Below, piece by piece: positions 9,000-20,445 of a stretch of 64,000 bases of DNA. Position 1 is the first letter of the stretch; every line of letters starts with the position of its first letter. The notes under the pieces were generated by a model. The model saw nothing but the letters and a program-made list of their open reading frames with translations. It was not told where the DNA came from and did no database searches. This DNA is from Hydra vulgaris (Eukaryota; Cnidaria; Hydrozoa; Anthoathecata; Hydridae). The translations under genes were made by a program, and so were the position numbers. The DNA lies in NCBI RefSeq assembly GCF_038396675.1, contig NC_088920.1, positions 24,757,001 through 24,821,000 of the forward strand, in the 5' to 3' direction.

Positions 9000-9420
9000 A
9001 GAGCCCGCAATTAATAATACGATCCGCGCATACAAGATGAGCGAAGAGCATGAACTTAGTTACCGAAAAGAAATAAATGAATGGATAAACTCTGGCATTC
9101 TTGTGCCATATAACGAGCAAACATTGGGACCACCTAAAGTATTGATACCGCTCATGTTGTGCAAGAAAATGAAGGTAGAAAGATACGCCCAGTGGGAGAC
9201 TTCCGAGCTCTTAACGAATTTGTAAATTGTCACACAGCAAATGCCGACGTTTGTCAAGAGAAACTGCGTCGTTGGAGGAAAATTGAAAGTGCAAAAATTC
9301 TTGATCTTAAGAAAGCCTACCTTCAAATTTACATTGACAAAAACTGTGGCCGCATCAAACTGTGATTAGAAATGGGAAACGGTATTGTTTCACCAGAATG
9401 TGTTTTGGCATCAACGATTG
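9000..9420 (+). pseudogene. gypsy-like reverse transcriptase, N-terminal part
   Basis: Across two frames one reads ELSYRKEINEWINSGILVPY, then RKIRPVGDFRALNEFVNCH (RT block with VxDFRxLN) and KILDLKKAYLQIYIDK (block with DLxxAYxQ). The conserved downstream YxDD box is absent: the sequence switches to the 113-bp repeat near 9425. Frame change near 9160. Confidence 0.75.
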
Positions 9421-9427
9421 ATTTTCT

Positions 9428-9540
9428 GTTCTATTAAAGTTGGTGAATTAAAATTATTACGTATACGTGGCAAAAGTCACGCAGATGAACGCGATGAAAG
9501 TCACGCATTCATTTATGGTTTTTAATGACTATTGTATTTT
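9428..9540 (+). repeat. 113-bp direct repeat, right copy
   Basis: This matches 5229-5341 in the same orientation and truncates the RT fragment. It may be a 3' LTR remnant or a duplicated flank. Confidence 0.6.
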
Positions 9541-9730
9541 TGAAGGTAAAAATAAAAGAACTTTTAAAAACATAATTAGGATTAAATGGTAATATTGAAA
9601 TTGAGAGAGCTCATAGAGTTAGAAAAAAGAGTTGGGGGATAAAAGAACAAATAAAACTATTGTTGTAAAATTTCTAAGATATTAAGACAATAAAGACCTA
9701 CAAAGTAAAGGAAAGTATGCATTTAGTATT
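9541..9730 (+). pseudogene. L1-type ORF1 fragment
   Basis: A coding-like segment includes IEIERAHRVRKKS followed by TIVVKFLR, after correcting one or two frame changes. The I-E-R-A-H-R element followed by a 'VKFL' strand is typical of the RNA-binding ORF1 protein of L1/Tx1-type LINEs. Nothing else of the element is present. Confidence 0.55.
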
Positions 9731-9854
9731 ACTTATAAAAAATTATTTACACGCGATATTAAGTAACTTTTTATTTATTTCAGAGTTATAAAATTAAGTC
9801 ATAAAATGGATTCAAACCACCTAAATAATTTTGAGTCAATTTCATTTAAAGGCT

Positions 9855-9985
9855 AAAATTTTGGGGCTTTTTTGTTTCCAGGCTCCAATCATTAAAATTT
9901 TTTCCAAAGCATCCTTATTTGACATAAGCATAAACATATAAATGTTTGGAGTTTACTCCATGTCTTGAAGGTATCTCAAAGACCA
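9855..9985. repeat. dispersed repeat, copy 1
   Basis: The segment with ggctccaat, catccttatttgac and gtttactccatg...cttgaa resembles 21160-21285, same orientation. Family unknown. Confidence 0.5.
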
Positions 9986-10110
9986 AAAAATGCTGACGCC
10001 ACCCCTGCCAATACTTTGCCGTCAGGATAAGTGCAAAAGTTCGTTTTCAGTTTTGTTTAATTTTATTAGACATTTAAATACTTATCACCAAACGAATACA
10101 AAGAGAGTTA

Positions 10111-12033
10111 GTGTTTGTATGTGAAAATTATGTCCTTTGTAATAACCATTTACAAGATTTATCTACTAATCTCCATGTAGTTTCGTCTGTAAATAGTTTG
10201 GATTTTTTGCAGGATGTTAAAGCTGAAGGAGCATCACTTGCAACACAACTTCGTGCAAATAGTAGTATACCTTATGGTAACATACCTACAATTTTAAAAG
10301 AAAACGATGTTAAAAATAAATTCTAACTAGTTAACTTTATAAATGCGATAAATTTAAAAAATAAATAAAGACTAATTAAAATGTATTTTATTAAATATAA
10401 GTTTTCTTTGAGTAAAAATGTAGTCTAATTAGAATGTTTTGCTTATTTTGGCTATTGATTTTGTCCTTCAAGTATGGTGGCATTGTAAGTATGGTCGCAT
10501 TATAAGTATTATCGCATTGATTCTTAATTTGCAGGGTATCCTCTTATGGTTCAATCTGACGGTATTTGTTATATGCCAGGATTAGAGTCTCATTGTGGGA
10601 ATAGCAAATTTGTGTATGATCAGTTCCAATATGTTTCTATAAAAAAAACTTTGTTTAATTTGTCACAGAATGAGGCTTATGTAAAAGCATTTCTGGTAAA
10701 AAAGTGTAGACTTGGGGTATTAACCGACTTTTCAGATTGAAGTCGTTTCAAAGAGCATTACCTCTTTAGTAATGTCTTCAAAATTTCCCTAATGATTTAA
10801 TTGTTTTATGATGGTTTACATGTAACCAACCGTTACGAAATCAAAGCTCTGTTCATAACAGTTGTTTTTTATTACGCTATAAAAAATCTTCCAAACGCAT
10901 GTAACTCTTGTTTTGGCAATGTGCACTTGCTGGCCATTGGTTATATACATGTTATTGCAATTTATGATCATGGGCCAATTGTAAGCTAACTTGTTGATGA
11001 GATACAGGAGTTAAGCATTATTAAATTACAAGGAGTGTTTCTAGTTTTAGTTAGTTGTAAATTTATCAAGTCTTTGCCAAGTTACATGTGATAAATTGGG
11101 TCTCAACGGCTTGCTTGGATTTGTTGAGATTTTTTCTGGCAGTCATTTTTGTACAGTATGCTATGCAACAAAAAATGAAATCCAAATTAAATTTGAGGAT
11201 GAACTGTTTCAGATGAGTACTGTGCATAGCAGTAAAATCTGATTAAGTTAGGAGCAAGTAGAAAAAGCAATAAGAACAGTTCAAATAAATTGTAAAATCA
11301 CTACAGAGATGCCATGACTGAATGCCCACTAAATAAAATAAATGGTTATCATGTTACAGATAATTGGTGTTTAGATATTATGCACACTTTCTTGGAAGAA
11401 GTTGTGCTTGTAGGGTTAGGGTGTATTCTTCATGGTTGGTGCATATTAGCTAAGTGTCTAACTTTATCAGATATAAATGAAGATATTTCTTTATTATGGG
11501 GAAAAATAACTGTAGAAAAAATTCATAAACCTGCAGAAATTTTTAAAATACAAGAACGAGGGCATGTACTTACACCCTCTATGAAAGCAGTAAAATGGTG
11601 GGCTCTGCTCAAGTATTTACCAATGGCTGTAGGAAAAATAGTCACTTAAAGTATAAAATCGGAAATTTCTTTGCATTTAATTGACTTGATTTTTGCACCA
11701 TGGTTTCCCCATAAAATGGTTGTTTAAATGAAGCATGTTATTAGTGGTCATTTATCTATGATTAGCAAGTTATGCTGCAGCAATGAAGTAAGGTTACTTC
11801 CAAAGCATCATTTTCTTGTGCATTTGCCAAATACTATAACTAAACCTGGTCCACTTGTTGGCATGAGTTGTATGCCGTACAAACTGAAAAATTCATTTTT
11901 TAAAAGGTGTGCACATATTGTATGCAACTTTACCAATATTTTTCATACTCTAGCACATAGACATCAGCAGCAGGCTTTAGAGTCACAACTCTCTAACAAA
12001 CACATTCGCAAAATTGTCACTGTGATAAAATAA
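10111..12033 (+). pseudogene. Tnp2-like transposase-related gene, decayed
   Basis: Fragments in series include YPLMVQSDGICYMPGLES, then an SLD-MH type element (NWCLDIMHTFLEEVV at about 11365), then PSMKAVKWWALLKYLPMAVG and the strongly recognisable LPKHHFLVHLPNTITKPGPL with MPYKLKNSFFKRCAHIVCNF. This order is that of repetitive metazoan proteins related to plant Tnp2/CACTA transposases. The assignment to that superfamily is by overall layout only. There are many stops and frameshifts. The last fragment (11728-12033) ends LAHRHQQQALES. Confidence 0.55.
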
Positions 12034-12599
12034 AGTCTTGAATGTACTTATTCACTTTCTTTTTATAACGCTATGCAAAATATTCTGTGTTTAAGTAATG
12101 TAAAGAAATTGCTATTGCAAAAATGTTACACTTAGTAAGTGTTGAATTTAAACAGGAACATTTCATTGCAATTAATATCGATAAAGAGGCTGGATTGCCA
12201 AACTTTGTAAAAATTGCATGCTTCATTTCTAATACAAATAATAATCAAATTATATGAACAAAGGAGAGCTTAGAAGTAGTGAAGATAAACATTTTTACTT
12301 ATCACTTTCATTCTAATGAAGTTATATTTCTTTTTTAACCAGAATATTAGATTTTACAGGTTTCTAATTATGATGATTAACATCCACTTTATTGTCAGAG
12401 TTTGCTTGGAAGTACTGAAAAGAAGAACTTTGTTCGACTGCCCTATCATGTTTTTTAATATTTAATATCTTGTGTGAATAGTTTAATTTTATTTGCTTTA
12501 TATAGATCAATAGCACGGAGTTTTTATCTTTTCGTATGTATTTTTCTATTTTTAGTATGAATAAGTAAAGATCTTTTTATTTATTAAATAGTTTTATTT
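12034..12599. other. AT-rich interval, no gene seen
   Basis: It contains only short broken reading frames that could be the degenerate C terminus of the preceding Tnp2-like gene. No repeat or RNA structure stands out. Confidence 0.4.
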
Positions 12600-12880
12600 T
12601 AGAATCTGGTTTTAAGCTAAGGTCATTTGTGATGGCCACATAAGAGGACCTTGTACAATTAGGAATTAAGATGGCAGAAAGGAAGTTAATGCAGAAACAT
12701 TCCAGTTGGTAATGAGTATAATACCCCACAGTGTTCGATGAGTATTAGTGAGTCTGTTAATGCCTCGCCAAGAATCAATAGCTGCAATAGTGTAATCAGT
12801 TTAAAAGTTTTCAAACAATTAACAGGTTGCTGAAATTGCAAATGCGGAGTAATAATAATAGAGACATATGTCACAGTGAA
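12600..12880 (+). pseudogene. SAM-domain-like coding remnant
   Basis: With frame changes one reads ESGFKLRSF, EDLVQLGIKMAERKLMQ and SQL..MSIIPHSV. The piece 'DLxxLGI' followed by a basic helix is like the end of a SAM domain, which occurs at the N terminus of Tnp2-like repetitive proteins in invertebrates. Weak evidence, no intact frame. Confidence 0.3.
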
Positions 12881-13199
12881 GAATAAAGAAATTGAATAAA
12901 GATTACTTGACCATTTGATTTTGAGAAAGTGAAACTTATCTAAATATCACAGACAAAAGTCGCATAAAACAGTCTTTGGAAGGCTATGTAATTTCGTTGC
13001 AAGCACCTTTTAGCAAGTAATTTAAAACTATAACAAAAGAAATGTCTCAGTTTCAACAGCAATTCTCTTTGATAAGACGTTAGGGTCATTTTAGAGTGTC
13101 CGCGTTCTTTATATTTATCCTTAACTTTTTTAAGTGTAATTATTCTCTTTATTATTGGTATATTAAACGTTTGTATTTTAAATCTTGTACTAAAGAACA

Positions 13200-13224
13200 A
13201 AAAAAAAAAAAAAAAAAAAAAAAA
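13200..13224 (+). repeat. poly(A) tract
   Basis: About 25 consecutive A bases. A LINE-type 3' tail is possible, but no clear element ends here. Confidence 0.8.
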
Positions 13225-13284
13225 CAAGAAAAAAACAAAAACAATATGTTACTGAATTGTTTAAAAATTCCAAATTTACTTGTG

Positions 13285-13800
13285 CATTTTTATTGACTTG
13301 TCTAAAGCCTTCGATACAATTGATCATAAAGTTTTATTCAAAAACTTAAATATTATGGAATCTCTGGCAATATTTTGAAGATTTTAAAAAGTTATTTATG
13401 TAATAGAAAACAATTTCTTCACTATGGCGTACCATTGAAATCAAAATTGTTCAATGTAACATGCAGAGTTTTTCCAAGGTCTGTACTAGGACCTCTACAA
13501 TAAAAAAAAAAAATTGAAAACTTATCCTCAAAAATTTCCAAAAAAAAAAGGAAAACTATTCAAAAGAAAAAGTATGCTAAATATATATACTTTAATTCAG
13601 CTACACCACTTTTTTATCCATTGCCATCTAAACTATACTAATACGACTTGGGAAAGTGTTAGCGAAACTAAATTAGAATCACTTTATTGCCAACAGTAAC
13701 ATGTTGCACGACTTATTATTTTTAAACATCGTTTTTATCATGCTAAGCCTCTTTTAAATGAAATGAATATTTTTAATATATATCAACCTTATATTATTAA
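13285..13800 (+). pseudogene. LINE reverse transcriptase fragment (CR1/Jockey-like)
   Basis: The plus strand encodes SKAFDTIDHKVLFKNLKYYG and GNILKILKSYLCNRKQF, followed by the degenerate VPQGSVLGP-type block. These are RT blocks of ORF2 in CR1/Jockey-group LINEs. The catalytic YxDD block is missing because of an internal deletion, and the frame resumes with SATPLF and CHLNYTNTTWES (thumb/C-terminal region). Stops and an A-rich expansion at 13502-13555 confirm decay. Confidence 0.75.
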
Positions 13801-13811
13801 TGATATATTTT

Positions 13812-13812
<1 letters not shown>

Positions 13813-13882
<70 letters not shown>
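13813..13882. repeat. (TA)n microsatellite
   Basis: A pure TA run that truncates the LINE fragment. Confidence 0.95.
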
Positions 13883-13887
<5 letters not shown>

Positions 13888-13984
13888 TATGTATATATGA
13901 TATAGTATTATTAATGATTATGTTTTATGTTTAAATGAAAAACTTGCACATCTTCAATTTCTTTTCACAATTTATACTCTACAG

Positions 13985-15240
13985 AGTGGTGCAGAGTAAA
14001 CGCAAGTTTTTCAAACCGCTAGTAGGGAGGGGGTATTGATCTTGAACGAATGTTGGCAGACGGCTTAAACAATGCCGTTTCAGTCGCTACGGAGCATTCG
14101 AGCGTACAACATCGTGTGTTCGTTGTCAAGCAGTTTTTTAAAAACTACTCTACAACGAACAACGACAATGATTCGGTAGTCACAGTGCAACGTCTTTTCC
14201 GTCAATATTTTAGAGTTGGACGTCGAGGTGCAGTGCTTGATCGAAATACCGTTCTCCGATGGGTTGCTGCGTTTAGAAGTACTGGTTCTGTGATGAAAAA
14301 GAAACCACCTGGTCTTCCCCGTTCAGTTCGTTCTCCGGAAAATGTACACTGAGTCAGAACGGCAGTTGTTACTAGTCCTAGACGATCGACTAGACGATAT
14401 GCTGTAGCGCTGGGTATGTCACGCCGTTCGCTTCACCGCATCTTACATGATGACCTCAAGTATCATCCGTACAAAATAATGATCGTCCAGCAGCCTAATG
14501 AAGGGGATTTTGCACAGCGCAGAGAGTTTTGTCGCATAATGGATAAAATGTTTACGGAAGATCCCAATGCTACAGTCTTCATGAGTAATGAAGCACATTT
14601 TTATCTTGACGGTTACGTCAATGTTTAAAACTTTCGGTATTGGGCATCGGAGAACCCACAACAGTACAAGAATTACACCAAAGACCTCTGCATAGTTTAA
14701 AGGTAAAAGTGTCGTGCTGCATTTTAAAGTTGGGATTGTTGGACCTTATTTTTTTGAAGAGGAAGGAATTGCAGTTACTGTTACATCAGGTCGCTACGTT
14801 GAAATGTTAAACAACTTCCTTCATCCAGAACTTAAAAGGCGTCAAGTGAACATGAGAGACATTTGGTTTCAGCAAGATGGTGCCACAGCTCACACGGTGA
14901 GAGCATCCATGGAAGTGGTTCGATAAATGTTCCCAGGACATGTGATTTCGAGATTTGGTGATTTTCACTAGCCCCCTCGCTCACCCGACATGTCGATATG
15001 TGACTTCTTTTTGTGGGGATATTTGAAATCAAAAGTGTACATGAACAAGCCTCGCATACCTGATGACCTTAAGAATTCCATTCGTCAGAAAATTGAAGCC
15101 GTGCCGAATGAAATGATGGAGAGAGCCGTCCGTAATTTTCACGAGAGGATCCAAATTTGTATCCAGCAAGAAGGACGTCATCTCAAAGAAATTATTTTCC
15201 AAACCTAAATATGGTATGTAATTTTAAAAACTGCAATAAA
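13985..15240 (+). pseudogene. mariner/IS630-type transposase, decayed
   Basis: Reading starts MLADGLNNAV at 14050. A helix-turn-helix region follows (RWVAAFRSTGSVMKKKPPGL, SRRSLHRILHDDLKYHPYKI), then the three catalytic regions: FMSNEAHFYL (about 14580), FQQDGATAHT (about 14870) and SPDMSICDFFLWGYL (about 14985). In the first the usual Asp (SDEAHF) is Asn, which by itself would abolish catalysis. Stops at 14350-14352, 14626-14628 and 14924-14926, plus frame changes, break the ORF. The C terminus ends GRHLKEIIFQT. No clear TIR pair was found by eye. Confidence 0.85.
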
Positions 15241-15349
15241 AAACCTGTTTTAATAATCTAATTTAATTTAAACTTTTATTTTTAATTAATACTCTTAAGA
15301 AATCTATGATCGTAATTTTTAAATACGAAATCTTTTATTTTAATTTATT

Positions 15350-15488
<139 letters not shown>

Positions 15489-15769
15489 CTTGTATCTTTA
15501 AATATTTAAAAATAATTATATTTGCATTTCTGCAGGAATATTAATGTTAGAACTATTAAAGAGTTATTTTTATTTAAAATCTGTTTAGGCAGTTCTCGAT
15601 AACAAAATCTTATGATCTTCTTCGAGTATCCGCGTTTTTATTGTAACGTTAACAAAATTTGTAACTCTTACTATATGTAATTTATATATGTTATTCATTC
15701 TTATATTGTAAAACTTAATTTAATTAAATGAAAAGAACATAAAAAAAAAAAAAAAAAAAAAAATCAAGT

Positions 15770-16351
15770 ATTATCCAGATTAGTTTTCAATTCGTCGATA
15801 TAGAAATTGGCGCTTGTATTTTATGCAAAAAAATTTGAAAATCATTAGCTAACCTGTAAACAACAGTAAAAAGTAAAAAATTTGAGTGTGAATGATGTTT
15901 ATTTTGTTTGCATTCGCTTCCGAAGGCGGTTGCTCATTAAAAAAAAATGTGTGGGGACCTTTCTCACTTCATGTAGATTGATTTTTACTCAGTTAAATAG
16001 TGCCAAAGGCCTAGCAGAATGATGAGGAGACCATTAAAATGTGAAAAAAAGATCTGAGTGAACATGCAAGACAGGTTTTGTACAGTTTTTGTTTTCAGTT
16101 CGTGAAGATAAAGATTGGCACTTGATTTTTATGCAAAAAAGTTTTAAAAACATTTGTTACTTTGTTGATATGTAGCAAAGACCTTTTTTTGCCCTGAGAG
16201 TTGCTGTTGAGGCTAGAAAAGAACAGCAAAAGTGAAAAACTTGTGCGTGAATGGTGTTTATTTTACTTGCGCTTGCTTCCCTAGATAATTGCTCATTAAA
16301 AAAGTGTGTGAACCTTTCTCACTCCATTGAGATTGATTTTCACTTAGTTAA
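15770..16351. repeat. tandem repeat, about 330-360 bp unit, left block
   Basis: Anchors recur in order: 'ggttgctcatt' at 15928 and, as aattgctcatt, at 16287 (359 bp apart); the 'ttcg-tcgat/gaagat...ttggc-cttg' segment; and 'gagattgatttt'. The array has about two full units here. The second is cut at TTAA (16348-16351) by a DNA transposon and resumes at 19141. No ORF is conserved in the units. Confidence 0.8.
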
Positions 16352-19140
16352 GGTGGTACTTGGGTGAAAAAATAGTGAAAATTGAAAATTTTTAAGAAAA
16401 TGTCTTTAAGTCGTTTGAACTATCTAGAAAACGCCTACGTAATTTGTTTTTAAAAAAACAATAAAAAAAAATCTAACTTTCTATTTTAAAATAGGCATTA
16501 GTAAACTCAGAACTCAAACTTTCATAGCGACAACCCTAGCAACCAATTTTGAATCACTTAAAGCTTCTAAAAGTATGTTTCTTTATAATCTAGAATCCCA
16601 GGGTTGGTTGTTTTTTCAATCTACGTAGCGAAAAGTCACGAAACTAATAAACGTTTACATGAGGTTTTCATTGTATAAAATTTTGTATAGAAAAGTTGGA
16701 TGAAGTTGTATGTAAATCAATATTTGTTCATGTTTATAATCATTGTTTATTTGGTTTCGTTAATTAGTTAATTGAAATGACTTTTTATCTATTATTATTA
16801 CTGTTTAAATGACTTTTTATTGTCATTTACTTTAGTTTTAATAAGCAAAAAAAAAAATTAAATAAATTAAACAAAAAGAACATTAAAAAAAAAAAATATG
16901 GTCAAGTATTATCCAGATTAGTTTTCAACTTTGTTATAGTTAACTTAATAAATAAGTAAACTATAACAAAGATTTGCTACTTTTATTGTTATTAAGTTAA
17001 CTGGTTTTCATGTGCTACTTATTTCTTTTGTTATACTTAATGGTAATGAATAATAATAAAAAAAAGAGCTATGTTGCAGAGAAAGTCTGGCCATTCGAAG
17101 GCATTTTCTAGATGCTCGTTTAAAGGTTATCACCATACAAAAAAACAAGAAGAATCACACGAGGTTCTTTCATCAAACCCACCTATTTCTTCCTCAGGAA
17201 AGAAAATAAATCTATCATATTTATCAACAAGTCAACCACTATATTCTAAAATCACTGATAAATCCAATCAAATAAACATTGCATTGTCCTTGCACACCAT
17301 TGTCACCGATTTGTTACTCTATGTAAGTACTCCAAACTCAACGGTGTATAGTTCGTTTTTTCTACCAATATTCTTATAGAAACTATCAATTTAGTAGCTA
17401 CATGCCCTGATTGTAAAAAGAAGACTATTAGTCTAACATTTGATGTCTTGAGAAAGCAAGGTTTATCAATACCGTTATTGTTGCATTGTTCAAATTGTAG
17501 TTGGTGTGCAACCTTTCATTCGAGTAAAGAATGCAAACGGAAAAGCAGTCGTGGTAGACCTCCATTTGAAGTAAATGAACGCTCTGTTATTGCAATGAGG
17601 GAAATTGGAAAAGGTCACGCTGGTTTAGAAAAATTGTGTCGATATTTAAACACGTCACCTCCAATGAATGTTACTGTGTTTAATGAATTACAAAAAAATG
17701 TATGTAACTCATATATTGATGTTGTAACGTGTTCTATGAACAATGCCTCCGCTGAATTGAGAGATTCCATATTTGCAACTGATAGAGGTGAAAATGATAT
17801 TTCAAATGTAACTGTATCATATGATGGATCATGGCAACGAAGAGGTTATGCATCATTAAATGGTGTTGTTACTGTAATAGCAAGTGACACAGGAAAGTGT
17901 TTAGAATATCGTGTACGATCTAAAGTTTGTAAGTCATGTCAATCTTAGGAAGCAAAGAAGAGTTCTGATGAATGTGAAGAATATATTTTAACTCATGATT
18001 GCAACATCAATCATACTGGTTCTGCTGGTTCTATAGAAGCTGCTGCTTTAGTAGATTGTTTTGTTGCTTCAGAAGATAGTCGTAAGCTCCGATATACAAA
18101 ATACCTCGGAGACGGAGACTCTCAGTTATATCCTACGGAAACTCAAAGCAACAAATAAGCAGAAATTATTTGATGGAAAAACGTTAGGAGGTGCAGGTCG
18201 TCTTACTGAGAAAGTTATAAATAAACTGCAAAATTATTTTGGTATCGCAGTTCGGCAATCGACAGGTTCTACTGTTTACCAGTTTAAAAAAGCTATTGGA
18301 GCAGTGCTTTTCCATTGCTTTGAGGCAAAAGATGTTGAATCAAGACACCATATGTGCCCACGAAGTGCTGATAGTTGGTGTAAATATCAGGCTGACAAAA
18401 TAAACGGTACAGCAACGTATCAAATAACGACCGACGAGTAATGCAAATGGAAAGAAAATCGCTTGATTCAGTTAAGAAGTGGAGAAAGCATATTCGAGTA
18501 GTGCGTAAAGGTTTTACAAATAACAATGAACCAGAAGAAGAACTAAAGTATGGTTATGTTTTATTTCTAATCATCAATCATAAAAATTTCTTTTTTTTGA
18601 ATATATAAAGTTTAGTGATTTTTTAGTGGATTCGTACTTAAATTGGGTTTGTCTCAATTTTAAAACTTTTCGACGGTGCGTCATGTAACTTTTAATTGGG
18701 TTGAGCTTTGCACTTTTTGAAATTTTGCATAGCGGATATTTTTTATTAAATGCAGGTTTTGAACCAACGTTTTTTGAAAAAATATTTTTCGGACCATAAT
18801 AACCTGGGCCCAAAGTTTCATTTTCAAGCCTTATTACAAATAAGATGTTAAAACTTTTTATTATCTTAGATCTAGTTATCCAATCAGGACAATTCAGCTT
18901 TCATACCTGTAAAACTATACTAAAAACAAACAGTGAAAATTCCGATAGCATACTACAAGTGGTTTTTTCTCAGTTTGACGCATCGTAAAGTGACCATTTT
19001 GTGACTTTTGGGCCCAAAAAAGGACATTTTTGTATTTTTTTTTTCCCAAGGTTTAGTTACCTATATTTAATAAATGCATCAAAATATCAAATTAAAATAA
19101 AAAGAAATAAAGATTTTGAGTTTTTCACCCAAGTACCACC
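16352..19140 (+). mobile_element. 2.79-kb DNA transposon with TTAA target duplication (Kolobok-type)
   Basis: The 20-bp terminal inverted repeats (GGTGGTACTTGGGTGAAAAA at 16352 and its reverse complement ending at 19140) are perfect. TTAA flanks both ends (16348-16351, 19141-19144). The neighbouring satellite unit has the empty site (cagttaaatagtgccaaagg), confirming the boundaries. TTAA targets are used by piggyBac and Kolobok; the encoded protein is not piggyBac, so Kolobok is the best guess. Confidence 0.85.
17071..18560 (+). pseudogene. transposase of the TTAA element (Mutator/Kolobok-like)
   Basis: The three main open segments encode a C-x2-C region (CSNCSWCATFHSSKEC), the helix-rich GHAGLEKLCRYLNTSPPMNV, then NVTVSYDGSWQRRGYASLNG with its acidic DG motif, a cysteine pair KVCKSC, and a fragment LGGAGRLTEKVINKLQNYFG with ending RSADSWCKYQAD. 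The YDG(S/T)WQ(R/K)RG element is the hallmark of a metazoan family labelled 'Mutator-like transposase' in databases. TTAA targeting argues for Kolobok. Stops at 17377-17379, 17946-17948 and 18439-18441 plus one frameshift near 18100 inactivate it. Confidence 0.8.
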
Positions 19141-19450
19141 TTAAGTGGTGCCAAAGGCCTCGCGGAGTGATGTGGAGACCACTAAAATGTTAAAAGCAGA
19201 TCCGGGTGAACACGCTGATTTTACGTGATAGTGATCAGCACTAACATTTTATGCAAAAAGGTTTGAAAAACATTCCTTAAGCCGTCGAAATGATAGCGAA
19301 AGAACTATTTTGCCCTAAAAGTTGCTATTGAGGCTAAAAAAGAACAGCAAAAAGTTAAAAAGATTAATGTAAATGCTGATTATTTTGTTTGTGCTCGCTA
19401 CCCTAGGTGGTTGCTAATAAAAAAACCGTGAGAGGACATTCATCCGTTTC
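19141..19450. repeat. tandem repeat, right block (third unit)
   Basis: This block continues the unit interrupted at 16351 (gtggtgccaaaggcct...) and contains the next ggttgct anchor at 19409. When the insertion and its extra TTAA are removed the spacing is about 329 bp. Confidence 0.75.
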
Positions 19451-19659
19451 CTCATCAAAGATTTAAATAAGAAGCGAACTTTACTACAATATTGACAGTA
19501 CATGTAGTACACACACACAGCATGCGATACATAGACATACTACAAAAAAATGATAAGACAAATTGTACAAACTTGTACAATATGTCTAAATTTTATTCTT
19601 CTTTTCTTTATTCGTTCTAATTTAAGTCGTTTGCATAAAATTTATCTATGAAAATTGAA
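19451..19659. other. AT-rich interval
   Basis: It holds a short (CA)5-like run and a palindromic acaaattgtacaaacttgtacaat tract, nothing coding. Confidence 0.4.
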
Positions 19660-20445
19660 GAGTTTGATCTTGATCAGCACCGCGTCAGTTTTTCGCCGAG
19701 TCAGTGCGCTGAGATGCAAAAGGCCTTTGCAGGGCCCTATTCTTATTCGCCTAAGATTTTAGACTGTTGACCGGCATAAAGCGGTCCAAGACCTGGCGCA
19801 GACGATGACCTGCAAGAGTAGATGGGTGGTTAAAAACTCAACAGCGGCGTCGGAATACCTCCAACTAATTGTTCGCTCCCATGGATAGCTAGCTCTGTAC
19901 CAGATGGAACCCTTCACATATTATAACAGATGTTGTATCCACCGCACGCTGATCCGCGTAAGTTGTCTGGAAAGACAGCTCCACTGATCATACTCCATAA
20001 CGTCTAAACTTGAACTAATTAGGCTATTTGCTCAACAGTTATACGTGCAGCAAGTCGCACTACATTAAGTTGCAAGACTTAATCCAGAATAATGTTTCCT
20101 TATATTTGGGTGCTTTCATTACATGCAATGATTTGTAACAATCTTCCGATCTTCGTCGGTTTCAATTTGCTTAGTATCCTCTGGGTTTTACACGTAATTG
20201 TTACAATAGCCCCAACTGCAATCCCTACAACTGATATATAGTTAGGAGTTCTGCCGTTGCTCCTCTCAAGTTCTTGAGTCCAACTCCTATCAAGCTTGAG
20301 TGGGTCATACTTAGCGTATTATCTTTCCGAGGTATCTTTCCGATTTCTCATACGGACATGCCATATCAATGATAGCAATCACACTATCATCTTTTACAAC
20401 TATATCGGTTTAATTGTAACGCCTGCCATTCCCAGATAGACACAT
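19660..20445 (-). pseudogene. R2-type LINE, 3' end with restriction-like endonuclease motif
   Basis: The minus strand encodes DIVVKDDSVIAIIDMACPYE just below 20445. This is the D-x(n)-D 'PD-(D/E)xK' segment of the C-terminal endonuclease in R2/R4/NeSL-group LINEs. It is followed, in another frame, by VVGIAVGAIVTITCKTQ and LLQIIACNES, which occupy the place of the usual 'IGALG' segment. The remaining 400 bp to 19660 are GC-richer and look like 3' untranslated sequence. I infer that it belonged to the same element as the RT portion at 22770-24750. Confidence 0.6.

Noticed and set aside
8569..9035. Long minus-strand ORFs rich in F, V, S and Y
   Set aside because: They are antisense shadows of the 18-bp KNEINE repeat.
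19655..19676. Eighteen-base match to the start of bacterial 16S rRNA (aattgaagagtttgatc)
   Set aside because: The similarity stops at once on the 3' side and no further rRNA helices follow. The stretch lies at the end of an R2-type LINE 3' region. Probably chance, or a trace of an old sequence that cannot be supported.
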